Assembly: GCA_022494885.1 (NCBI GenBank)
Contig: JAGVSM010002814.1
Coordinates: forward strand, 248,001-312,000
From: Micrasema longulum
Lineage: Eukaryota; Arthropoda; Insecta; Trichoptera; Brachycentridae
Direction: 5' to 3'
Length of the DNA stretch: 64,000 nucleotides
Under the pieces are notes generated by a model, which saw only the letters and a list, made by a program, of their open reading frames with translations, searched no databases and had not been told where the DNA came from. The number at the start of each line of letters is the position of its first letter. Positions within the stretch are counted from its first letter, which is position 1. Position numbers and translations under genes: made by a program. Below are positions 1 to 10,080 of this stretch, in pieces.

Positions 1-60
1 AAGAATGAATAAGGTGGTACAAGAAGGCAGCATTAAAAATATATTATATTTGTTTTTCAG

Positions 61-338
61 AAAATAGTTTGTCTGTTGCATCAGTTGCCGGTATTGTGAT
101 CGGCATGATGGTGGTAGTTTTGGCATTTTCCTTCCTGGTATATGTCACGTGGTCAAAACGTCAAACAGAACAACTCCCCGCGAGAGTAACTTGGAGACGG
201 TCAGATGAGACTCAAAATACGGCAGAAATAAGCATAGATCCTCGTTCTTCTAATGAAAGCCAATCTAGTTCCACACAGTTAACTTTGCATCCAGTAAACA
301 TACCAAGCTACGGAGTATCTTCTGCACCCATCAACTAA
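61..338 (+). CDS. Last exon of an unidentified single-pass membrane protein
   Basis: I do not recognise this protein. The exon follows a good acceptor (tttgtttttcag ending at 60) and enters in the middle of a codon, so upstream exons lie outside the window. It encodes about 91 residues. A hydrophobic segment of about 23 residues (roughly residues 8-32, rich in V, A, I, M and F) is followed by W-S-K-R, which fits a membrane span with a cytoplasmic stop-transfer signal. The tail of about 60 residues is polar and rich in Ser, Asn and Gln (NESQSSSTQ), and ends PSYGVSSAPIN before TAA. By topology this is probably the C-terminus of a type I receptor or adhesion protein. The tail has no catalytic domain. 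The splice signal and uninterrupted frame support a real exon; the identity is unknown. Confidence 0.6.
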
Positions 339-1959
339 TTTATCAAGGTTGTCGAGATAATTTTTAATCCATAATGTTTTATTGATCGTAAAACTTATTT
401 AATGTTATTTTTCTTGCAAAGTAAATATTTTATTACTTAATTTTGATAAAGCTCCTACAAAAAAATATATTTATAACGAAAATGAACGTATTTTGCGTAC
501 AGAATAACAGATCATAAAATTTTTATGTATTTTTAACGTGTACTTCTACACTGATTACATTCATTATTCAATGGAAAAACGCAAAATACTTGGCACTTAC
601 GTCATATTTGTACTTATTGATTTTTTATTTTCAGATTCTATTTGGCAACATTTTCAAGGCCGCTTATCTGGTGAAAATTTGATCCCGGACCTTTTAACCG
701 CGCGCGAGTGTGCTGTTCATTCTTTTGACATATTAATATTGTTAAACAATCAATAATATACCCTTAAAATTATAATATATTTTTTTATTATAAGTATATT
801 ATGCAGCTGATTTATAATGTTATTTATTTTACTGGCTCAGCTTACAATATTGTTTTGGTAAAATATTTGAGAACTGTGATGGCTATATTATTACTGGATT
901 ATAATTATTAACATCACTAACATGAATTATCCTTTAAATGTGAACATGTTATTGATTTGTTAGCAAACACATAAGCTAAATATGTAAGTAAAAAATACAT
1001 CTTTTCCGAAATACGTGGCTATAACTATACCTATATATTACATATTACATATTGTGTTTTTGGCTAGTAAAACAATATATTTTTTACCGTCTTAGAACAG
1101 GGTTACTTACCGTAGTTAGAAAGTCAAAGAAACTTTATATTACTGTAATAATAGAATAAGGTAAATAAATCATTTATTTTTATATATAATGTTGAATTTA
1201 TATTTATTTTTCTCTATTACAACACGATGATAAAGGAAATTAAATTGAGTTTTTCTTATTAAAATTTGCATTATTAGAAGGTTTCCTAAACTAGGTAGGT
1301 AGGTAGATTAGGTAAACTAGAAATCGGATCATTTGTATACATTAAATCTATTTACATATTTATTATAAAAATAAAAGACGAATGATACTTAAATCCACAA
1401 ATTTTAAATAACCAGTAAGCGGTTTCCTCGCTTTCACGACATCTTCGAGACTCGTAATTTTACTATAAAATTACATTTATAAAAAAACAGTAAGGATAGA
1501 GAATTCAAACTAATACAATTTATTTTTTTTAATTTTTTTATTTGTCTGAAGACCCTTTTACAAAGTGATACGGGATAAATACAAGAGTTTATATAATGAA
1601 TACATAAATAAATTGGAACCCCGTTTTCCCCGGTTTAGACATAACACAGTCCAAAAATTAAATTAAATATAGTTTTGAACATCAATTTAATAATGCGTAA
1701 TGTGAATATACTATTCATTATTGGAGTGCCCTACATCGCTATTTTACTTACGTGGCGTACAATATATGATAGTGAATTATCTTTATTACGATTTTTTTGC
1801 ATTTTCATGTCATGATCTAAGAATAAAATGAAGGTGAAATAAATAGCAAACATTTAGATTTTTTTAAAATCCCAATTTAATTTTTGTATAAGGAAATCTA
1901 TTCAGCATTGTTCTTTTTTAGTATACTTTTTTGAACGGTACTGTGTGGAATGTATCCTC
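339..1959. other. 3' UTR and convergent intergenic AT-rich DNA
   Basis: I see no coding signal here. An AATAAA at 1164-1169 could end the membrane-protein transcript, which would give a 3' UTR of about 0.8 kb. A short run of repeated aggt units lies near 1293-1312. The stretch separates the plus-strand membrane-protein gene from the convergent TADA1 gene. Confidence 0.4.
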
Positions 1960-2189
1960 CTCAGAGTAATAAGGCACCACAGCTGTAGATACGGCATTTC
2001 AAAGTGTTGCAATTTTTTTATTTAACAACAAACGTGTAACGGATGGTTTCAGTTTGCGCTTACGATTCTCGACCTGAGTAACAACGGCCCATTGTTTTGC
2101 TGTAAACTATAACTAACTTCATGATTGATAATCCTAAAATGATTTTTGTCCATATGGGAGGCTCTACAGCTGTGGTGCCTTACTCTGAG
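1960..2189. mobile_element. hAT-like MITE, about 230 bp
   Basis: The two ends are inverted repeats of about 27 bp. The left end reads CTCAGAGTAATAAGGCACC and continues to CACAGCTGTAGA. The right end is its reverse complement without the extra TAA. The flanks are near-identical 8-mers (gtatcctc at 1952-1959, gtatccct at 2190-2197), which fit an aged 8-bp target duplication. CAGAG-type ends with 8-bp duplications are typical of hAT elements. The interior has no transposase. Confidence 0.6.
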
Positions 2190-2255
2190 GTATCCCTCTT
2201 GTAAAAAGCGGTTCCAGTGTAGATAAATATATTTCATAAATTTAATACAAAATCC

Positions 2256-2405
2256 AACAAATACTTGAAGATGGCAATGTAAAAAGTCGAAATAATCAGC
2301 CCACATGCATGTGCGCAAGAAGCGAGATCTGTATGCAAAGACAGGATGATATGGTGTTCTATCCTCTCTGCTTACCCTTGCGGATAACCGGCGTTATGAT
2401 TTGTT
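2256..2405 (+). mobile_element. 3' fragment of the endonuclease/RT-type non-LTR retrotransposon
   Basis: This resembles the last 140 bp of the two copies at 21.3 and 21.9 kb: the same run from the 'aaatacttgaagatgg' block to 'gttctatcctctctgc' and 'ggcgttatgatttgttt'. It is frame-shifted and has an internal deletion after 'catgcatgtgcg'. It lies just downstream of the TADA1 stop codon, so it may be part of that transcript's 3' UTR or lie beyond it. Confidence 0.65.
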
Positions 2406-2629
2406 TATAAAATTAATACTGTTTTATTAAGGCTAATTATACTTATTATAAAAAATTCAAATGAATCAATGTCACGGAAAGTCTATAATTCAATATATGA
2501 TAATATTTGTAAATGGTTCGATAACATGTAATTATAGTACAAAAGCTGAAACATTATCTACTAATATCTTATCATAATTAAGATTAAAATAACAAAAACT
2601 TACACATTAGACACATAACGTGTAGGAAA

Positions 2630-5600
2630 TCAGTAGCTCGGGTGGCATAAATTTGTTGCTATTCTCTCCATGTTTACGGCATACACAGAATGGCTGGCTA
2701 TAACGTTTTTGTGGATTTTTAAAGCTTCATATACTTCCAGCATTGACACTCTTTCTTTGGGATTTTTCAACTGCGGTACACTAAAAAAAAACACATTTTT
2801 TAAAAATATTCTTTATTTTATGATTTTCTAAATGCATATTTTTTACACGATTTTGGGTGATTAAAAGTTCATTGTGTTGAAAATAAAATATTAAAATTGA
2901 ACAACTTGGAAATCTTAGAAATTAAAAAAATGATTTGTGATAAGAAAAAATAATAAATAACAAAATAAACAATATTTCCTTTAGTCAAATCCTGTCTAGT
3001 TTTAAAGATTGTGCCCATATCATTTCACACATTCCATTTTTAGAAGAACAACATGACAAAACTTATTAGCTCCAAAATATGTTAGAATAGGATAGAATTT
3101 TTTAAAAATAGGATAGAATTCATTAGTTAATAATAGTTTGATTAAGAAGCTTATGTAGCTTTGAAACCGGTAGGTAGAAAAAAAAAGTAAGTGGTTAAAA
3201 ACAAAGTAGTTTTATCCTTACTTTATTATAATGAATAACCACAAAGTTAGTGCTTCAAACATAAAATTTAGATTACGTTGTAATCAAATACATTATAACA
3301 AATTTTACAATTTGTCCTAAGTAATTAAATTACCATGTAATGAAATACAATTGAATTAGATTATTTTAAAATTAAATTGATTATCAATCAGATAAATAAT
3401 TCAATTACATTGTAATTTACCCATATCTGCTTACAAGTCACCAAAACGTAAATTCTATAATCATGCAATTAACCAAAAAATCAACAGGTGGACAAATTTA
3501 AAAAAATAAATTAATGTGTACGCCAAAGAATCTTTAAAAAAACAATAAATTAAGGTAAAGTAAAAATATGGAAATATAACAATACAGACACGGGTGAAAA
3601 TAAATAAACTTAAAATGAAAAAAAAAAAAAAAATTATTACAATTTAAAACAAAAGACTCGACGAAATGAAATGAAGAATTAGTACCAAACACTGAGCCTT
3701 GGATGAATGTTTTCGACTTGATAGCTTCTCTCAGGAAAAAATACTGAAAAAATAAATCGAGTGGAGAAAAGTCCACCTTGTAGTGTAGTGGTTGACTAAC
3801 AATGTTTTCCATCATCATCATCAAACCTCAATCCGCACCTGGCACTGCATTGGAAAAGTACACGCAGTGTACCTCGATAATGTGTTACGGGAAAATAAGG
3901 TGACCGGTAATACACTTTTGGTGCTAATCCAGGGAAAGTGAAATAATGCAGCGCAAAATAGTGACCGACCGAAGTATCGGTTTCAGTTTCGGCCAAAAAT
4001 TGGCCGAAACTTGCGGTCGGGATGTGTCGAATTATGTTCGACTGTACTCGGGTGCATCTTATGGCTCGTGACTCTTAAGTTCTCGTGAGTTCCGAGATCT
4101 TTATTTTTGTATTTCCTTTATGTTTAATAAGTTGAAGTTCCTATAGCGTACATTGAAGAGCTGTTACATATAAGTTATATGTATAATATAACAACGAACA
4201 AAAAAGCGCCAAAAATAAACTAATTTACTTATTAAATGTGTGCTTTTTATTTCATTGTGTATTTTATTTAACACTTATTTTAATGAACTCATAAGGTTTA
4301 ACAACAAAGACACCTAATTTTGGGCATTTTGAAGTTACTTTTAACTTATCTAAATAAGTTTCGGTTTTGGCCAAAACTAGAACCGAGGCTGAAATTCGGT
4401 TTCGGTTTCGGCTAAAAATCTTGTTTCGGTCGGTCACTAGTGTAAAGTACCATATAAACAAATATTTTATGTTGACCCTCCCAGGAATCGTACCCAGGAC
4501 CTCAAGCATAGTAGGCGAACACGCTAACCACTACCTTACGGGTTAAACTTTTCTCCACTTGATTTCCCTTTTCAGGATTACGATCATGATTCAGTTTGTC
4601 AATTACTGTTTTATAATTTTCTCTCGATATATATTTAGTAAGAAATCGTCTGCGCAAAGAGTCTTATTTTAGAATATTTTAATGTCTTGACAATACCATT
4701 TATGTATATTATTTCATACAAAGAAACGTATTCTTCATCCGCCCGGTGATCACATATTCTCTATCTCGGTTAAAATATCTATATTTTATATGTCCCCGTT
4801 CAAGTCCTGTATTTTGAAAAAGAATCAATCAGATCTCAATTCATATTCAAATTGATTTCGTAATAGCAAATTACCTGCAGGCCATATTGAATGCAGCGGC
4901 CTGCTCCATCTCCCCCATTGTTAGGGGGCAGGTCGGCACCAGGTTCTCATTAGTCTCATCCAGGTCTGTAGGGGGGCGCTGCGCAGGATCCGCCAGATTG
5001 GCCGTGTTCCGGAGCCACATGTTTGGCACATCGCTCCCGATGTCGTGGACGAAATTATCCTCTCTCACTTTGTAGCCCTTTCTTTGCGTAATAACAACTG
5101 TCAGAATATTCTTCAGAAACACCTGAAATGTAAGAAGTTCTCATTATTTCACGGTAAACTATTGAAACCAATTGAACAAAACACAGTTATTAAATATATC
5201 GCGGAAACTTAGTGGAAGTTTCAAAATATATGCAAAATGGTGAATGTTTTGTACAAGATATATATGTCAATACAAAAAAATACACTATAACAAGTAAATA
5301 GTTTTACATAATATAAATAAAAAAATAGTACATAGTAATTAAACTATTAATTAACCTATTCACAGGCATAGGTAGTTCCTGGTTTTGTCACTATAAACTG
5401 TGTCTCTGTAATCAACTAATGTATGTATAATGCTTTTAATAAATAAATGAATTCACACACTTCCATAATTCCATTTTGTCAATTTTAGTTTTTGTTTCAA
5501 GTCTCTCAATTTTAATAAACTTCCTAGGTGATTAAATCCAGTACTTGCTTATAAAGATTTAGACAGTCAAAATACCAATGAAGAAGATCTCAACCACGTA

Positions 5601-7329
5601 TTCTTTGTTTGCACAATAAATGACCAAATGTCAACCTTTTTCAAGACTTTGGCCCCACTAATATCTCTTCTTACAAATATCCAACTCATCTTACCGAGCA
5701 AGAATCCATCAATATATCTTTTACTTATTTTTTTTTTAAATAACGGAATCGATTTGTAGTGCACAACTGGGGCCTGTTGTTAGATAGGTTACAGTAGAAT
5801 GAGTATGGGTGGAGGATTGATCGTTTTGTCAAGGAATTCTCCTTTTTAGTTTTTTAACAAGGAGAGAACTATTGTGGATCTGGACTTACGTATTAATTAA
5901 TTAGTTATGGATAACTTACATAGCGCCATTTTCGTAATAAAATACCTCAAGGGCGCTTTCCATGGTGATTCTATTGTTAAGTTAATTTAATTGAAGCTTT
6001 TAAATTTGTAATTGAATTAAAATAATTTATTTTGTTGTCACGTGCTACGGATTTATTCAAATGATTTAGAGAAAAAGTGGGCTTTAAGTTTTTTCCGAAA
6101 CATCACTCGCACCTCTGCTGGGAGTTATGTTGCTGACTCGACGGTTGGGCCTGGTCGCGTACTGCAAACCAGTTTGTTTATAAAATAATTCAACATGACA
6201 TTGGCAAAAGCATCAAATTTATTATGCAACAAACAAAAAAAAATTAACAACTTGTACATAAAATGTACACAGAATATATTTAATAAATTAAATTGCAAAA
6301 AAGTCTATATACATTTTCCAAAGTGAATGATATAAAGAGTGCTAAGTGTTTTGCGCTGTAATTTACTCAATTGATTTTTTTTATTTACAGAAAGTCCTGA
6401 ATTTACTGCGTTCAGATATTTTTTTTAGTTGTTACACCGTCGCTTTAGTTCGTTTTGTCTAACAGACCATTTTTGACAAAATTGAGTCAAGTGTACAGGA
6501 GTTCTGAGAAAACCTTTTATTTATTTGATTAGAAATATTTTTTTAATTGTTTAAGGGGTTTTTTTAGCAATTTTTTTCTGGTGTTGTGGTCATTATTTAT
6601 ACCTATTTCGTAACAAAAAAACTTTAAAGCTCTATTTCTGCAGATTTGTATTTTGTTATCTGACAAAAACGAACTGGGACGATGACATGCCCTACATACA
6701 TCGATCAATATGTATAAGATTAGCAGATTCACTACTGTAATTGTGACTCTTGGCCTGTTGTGTTCAAATGATCAAAATATGTATAAGATTATTAATTGAA
6801 AATTTACCTGTACTGCTGAGACAATAAGATCAATGGTTTCATCATCAGCCCCTTCCAGTCCTTGTTCCCAGGCTGTGATCATAAAGCGACCAGTTACTAG
6901 AGCATGATCAGGGAGAAACAATTCCTGTGCAGCATATCTTAATGGATCACTCCCAGCTCCTGGCGGTGAGCCGGGCGCTACGTAATCCAATATATCTACC
7001 GGCTCGAAGTTAGACTTGTCCGAAGTGCTGCGAGAACTGTGTCTATGCTTCTTGTTACTGCTGCTACTGCGGGTGGTATGCAAGGTACTTCTTTCCGGCG
7101 CCGAAGTAACTTCAGCCAATCCTTCAACCTTATTCAAAATCGCGAGGAAAAACTTGTTATGCAAATGAATCTGGTCGGGCGCCAACAATGTGCGAGCTTC
7201 CATATCAAAATCTTCTTTAGTTATCTTCATCTTAAACCACATCTTCATGTGATCGAAGTAACATTTTGTTTTCTCGCCTAGAATATCGGTGAGTGATTTT
7301 CTAGCCACACTAAGAGTCTCGTTCGTCAT
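2630..7329 (-). CDS. Tada1: TADA1, transcriptional adaptor 1 (SAGA complex subunit)
   Basis: TADA1 is the animal counterpart of yeast Hfi1/Ada1. It is a structural subunit of the nuclear SAGA histone acetyltransferase coactivator and contributes a histone-fold partner to its core. I assemble three exons: 7329-6808, 5122-4875 and 2780-2630. The junctions are CAG|GTAAAT to AG|GTG in phase 0, and TGCAG|GTAATT to TTTAG|T in phase 2. The frame is continuous for 306 residues, close to the human length of about 335. The N-terminus has the family pattern VARKSLTDILGE, then YFDHMKMWFKMKI, KEDFDMEARTLL and HNKFFLAIL. The middle (about 85-115) is Ser/Lys-rich linker. The C-terminus IASHSVYAVNMERIATNL matches the conserved TADA1 tail. 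The ATG at 7329 starts the family N-terminus directly. A possible polyadenylation signal (AATAAA on the minus strand) lies at 2428-2423. Only splice-site exactness is uncertain. Confidence 0.93.
3659..3802 (+). repeat. SINE family C fragment
   Basis: The block around 'cttctctcagg' and 'atcgagtggagaaaagtcc' recurs at 12940-13180 (+) and, inverted, at 47528-47685. It ends in the tRNA-like words 'gtagtgtagtggttg', part of a degenerate A box. Confidence 0.5.
3959..4439. mobile_element. hAT-like MITE, about 480 bp, with CCGAAAC-rich ends
   Basis: The termini are inverted: TAGTGACCGACCGAA at the left is matched by its reverse complement at the right. Subterminal CGGTTTC/CCGAAAC words recur many times inside both ends. 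The flanking 8-mers gcgcaaaa (3951-3958) and gtgtaaag (4440-4447) differ by three transitions, which fits an old 8-bp target duplication. There is no transposase reading frame. Assignment to hAT rests on duplication length only. Confidence 0.6.
4475..4570 (-). repeat. SINE family C head (tRNA-related)
   Basis: Read on the minus strand it shows an A-box-like 'tagtggttagcg' and a B-box-like 'ggtacgattcc' 35 bp apart, the spacing of a tRNA-derived Pol III promoter. The same head recurs at 47528-47685 and, truncated, at 47161-47212. Confidence 0.6.
5123..6807 (-). other. TADA1 intron 1 with retrotransposon tails
   Basis: I recognise three repeat pieces. Positions 5345-5450 (+) share the 'cacaggcat...ctgtgtctctgt...aataaa' tail with 33540-33690 (-). 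Positions 5519-5580 (-) belong to the dispersed repeat also found at 62616-62745. Positions 5905-5975 (-) match the 'aagggcgctt...atggtgcta' tail of the retrotransposon at 11200-11590. No coding signal is seen otherwise. Confidence 0.5.
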
Positions 7330-7522
7330 TTTTTAAATTACAATTTAACTTTACAAATTACACATTATAAATTTGAAATATATATTTACATAAAGAATAG
7401 GTACAGAAAATAGCGTAAAGAGAACCAACTTTATTTACATTTTCATAAACGTCATATTTCATATTATTGTCAAAACCAGAGACTACCACAAGCAGAGATT
7501 TGCTCTGCACAGATCGCAGATT

Positions 7523-9349
7523 GGGCGTTACTTATAAACCTGGGCACTTTGATACATGACAGATGGCAGTAGGCATAACCATAGAAAAACATAACCGTTG
7601 AACTCGCATGCATCTTATTCAGAAATAAAGCAATGTGAATGTAGCTATGGTTGAAATACATGTCATGTCAATAATTCTAATAATAATAAATAATATAATT
7701 TGGCCATTCGGATTTTTAGCACATCTAGGTTTAATTACTATTAGCGATATTTTGTTATTATTTGTATTTTTTCACGGGTCGATTACAATTTTTCAAAGGC
7801 GAAAATTTTGACGTTTAATTTCTAGATCGTAATTAAAGACGTACCTAATCATATATTTTTAGAACAAAGTAATTATTTACTGTGATATTTAATCTAAAAT
7901 GATTTCCAAAATGTGTACAGTGCCGAAAAAATATTTTTGATAATCTTAACCATCTTTTACGGTTCCAATTGAATGGAATTCGTTATTTGGTTTGTTAAAT
8001 AAAATTATCACTTTTGAAATTCGTACTTAAGTGTGATTGGTCACCATAGAATTAAATATTTATATGTTGGTCACTTTGTTTTCCAAATGTCAGTTTGACC
8101 ACTACAACACTAGTTAACATTTCCAATAGACAAAAAACTTAATAATGACCATAAATTTTGCAGAGTTATTCAATAATAAAACCACGTTCAGTATTTTCAT
8201 ATTTTACTATTTGTTGATATATTATAGTATGTATTTATTTTTAAATACGTTTCAAAGATTAGATGAAATCAACGATTTATAACTTATTTAATTATTTTAT
8301 TCAAAAGGTTTTATTTAAGAACTATTTGAACAGGTTGGGTTAGAATATAGAGCGCTGTTTTTTTTAAATTATATTTGTTACGCATCAGAAAAAGCACAAT
8401 AAAAATGATGATGTTTTTGTTGATTTATGTCAGAAGCTGCTTCTCAGGAAATAACTTTGTGACGTGACTAAATTTATTTATAAGAAATTCATTGCGTAGC
8501 CGAAATATTGTAATAAAAACGAGGATGTTTTTGTTAAATGACGTTAGCAGGCGCTACTCAGGGGCGACTTTGTGACGTTAAGAAATTCATGGCGTAGCCG
8601 AAATATTGTAATAAAAACTAGGATGTTTTTGTTAAGTGACGTTAGCAGGCGCTACCCAGGGGCGACTTTGTGACGTTAAGAAATTCATGGCGTAGCCGAA
8701 ATATTGTAATAAAAACGAGGATGTTTTTGCTTAGTGACGTTAGCAGGCGCTACTCAGGGGCGACTTTGTCACGTGACGAAATTGTTTTATAAGAAATTCA
8801 TGGCGAAGCCGAGATGCGTGGTGTTTCGAAATATATCAGTGTAGGTAGCCGCCTAGTTATAACATAATTTTTGTACATGTATAATTCCTATTTTTGTATA
8901 TGTATACTTATAATTTTAATATGTTTATGTATAATTCTTATTTTAATATGTTTATGTATTAATCGCAATTTTTTTCCAATTATTTTTAATCGCTATCCCG
9001 TTTATGGATTATATTTGTAACACTTAATAATACATTTTTAAACGTATTAAATGTTATTTTTGTATTTTCCTTAATATTATTGTTCGTGTATATTCTATAT
9101 TATTAGTTCTTCTAATTTACAATATATGTTTTAGTTACAAAAAATAAAAATGCGTATTTTTCTGTAAGAAGAAAGAAGAAGAATTTTTCTGTAATAGACA
9201 ATCTATGAAAATAATACACATCTAATTTCAGCTCTCAGTTGATCGAATTTCCAATCTTCTTTTTTTTCGATGGTTAAAACTCTATGAAATTCAAAGACAA
9301 TAAAATTTTTGCTATCATGTATCGATGTGCCCAGGTTTATAAGTTGCCC
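7523..9349. mobile_element. Non-autonomous DNA transposon of 1.83 kb with internal tandem array
   Basis: The ends are inverted repeats of about 40 bp. The left begins GGGCGTTACTTATAAACCTG. The right, read on the minus strand, begins GGGCAACTTATAAACCTGGG. Both continue through 'gggcac.t.gatacatga'. The 8 bp on each side are identical, CGCAGATT (7515-7522 and 9350-9357), so this is a real target-site duplication. The interior encodes no transposase. It holds a 98-bp tandem array (8396-8822) and AT-rich DNA. GG-starting ends with an 8-bp duplication could fit Merlin-like or hAT-like transposons; I cannot assign a superfamily. It sits in the intergenic space between the divergent TADA1 and TRAF6 genes and ends about 190 bp upstream of the TADA1 start codon. 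Confidence 0.75.
8396..8822. repeat. 98-bp tandem repeat array (about four units)
   Basis: The word 'gcgtagccgaaatattg' recurs at 8494, 8592 and 8690, a period of exactly 98 bp. A fourth, diverged unit starts near 8803 after a 15-bp longer spacing, and a more diverged half unit precedes the array at about 8396. Each unit contains 'aaaaac.aggatgttttt', 'gacgttagcaggcgctac' and 'ggggcgactttgt'. The central units differ at only a few positions, so the array has been homogenised or expanded recently. Confidence 0.85.
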
Positions 9350-9357
9350 CGCAGATT

Positions 9358-10080
9358 ATCATAAGCAGCCATAAGTTAAATGTATTATCATAGATCATCT
9401 TCTTAGTTTTTTTTTACTTTTTCACCTCCCAACTGGGGTGTTCTAGCAACACCGATTTTTAGCGTTGGCTTAGCGCAAAAAGTCAGTATGTATTATGTAG
9501 CAAAAAATATTATTGTTTATAGGTACATAATGCTTTCGGTTCTAAAAAATCTTTTTTCTTTTCCCCAATATGATAATATCAGCCAAAAAAACTATTTTTT
9601 ATAAGATTTCATATTTTTACAATATCACATATAAAATAATATTTATAAACCTAAATTTCATAGTAATTTCATAATTTTAATTAAGTAACTAATTGATTAT
9701 CTGAAGTTATGCCTGAGCACAAAAACGCTCCTAAATTATTATTTAAAAATTTAACATAATCGAATATCACTAATCGATTTTTACATTTTTCATTTCCGCG
9801 ATGGACGTCGCGTCGCTATCTTTTCTATATCATGACTCAACTTTCAGTATTTCAGTAGGTTCAATTTTGTACTGCTTTATATCTAATCTGTGCATTTCAA
9901 AACTCAAAACATTAGCAAAACAACAAAACTGCTCAATGGTGACTCAAAACTTTATTTTTATTCGTTTTTTCGTAATGACTCACGACTTACGGCCAATTTT
10001 TGTAAAAAATGAGTAAATCTTCGATTTTGAAACCTTTTTATAAATGTTAAATAAAATATTGTAGCCTAAAAATATTGAAA
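9358..10080. other. Upstream region of TRAF6
   Basis: AT-rich sequence between the DNA transposon and the TRAF6 start codon. It presumably contains the promoter and 5' leader, but I can point to no clear core promoter element and no coding signal. Confidence 0.35.

Larger units (their letters stand above)
2781..4874 (-). other. TADA1 intron 2
   Basis: This intron carries a hAT-like MITE (3959-4439) between two fragments of a tRNA-derived SINE (about 3659-3802 on plus, 4475-4570 on minus). The rest is AT-rich and has no coding signal. Confidence 0.7.

Noticed and set aside
538..756. 72-codon plus-strand open frame downstream of the membrane-protein exon
   Set aside because: AT-rich, no splice signal consistent with the upstream exon's stop codon, and no family match.
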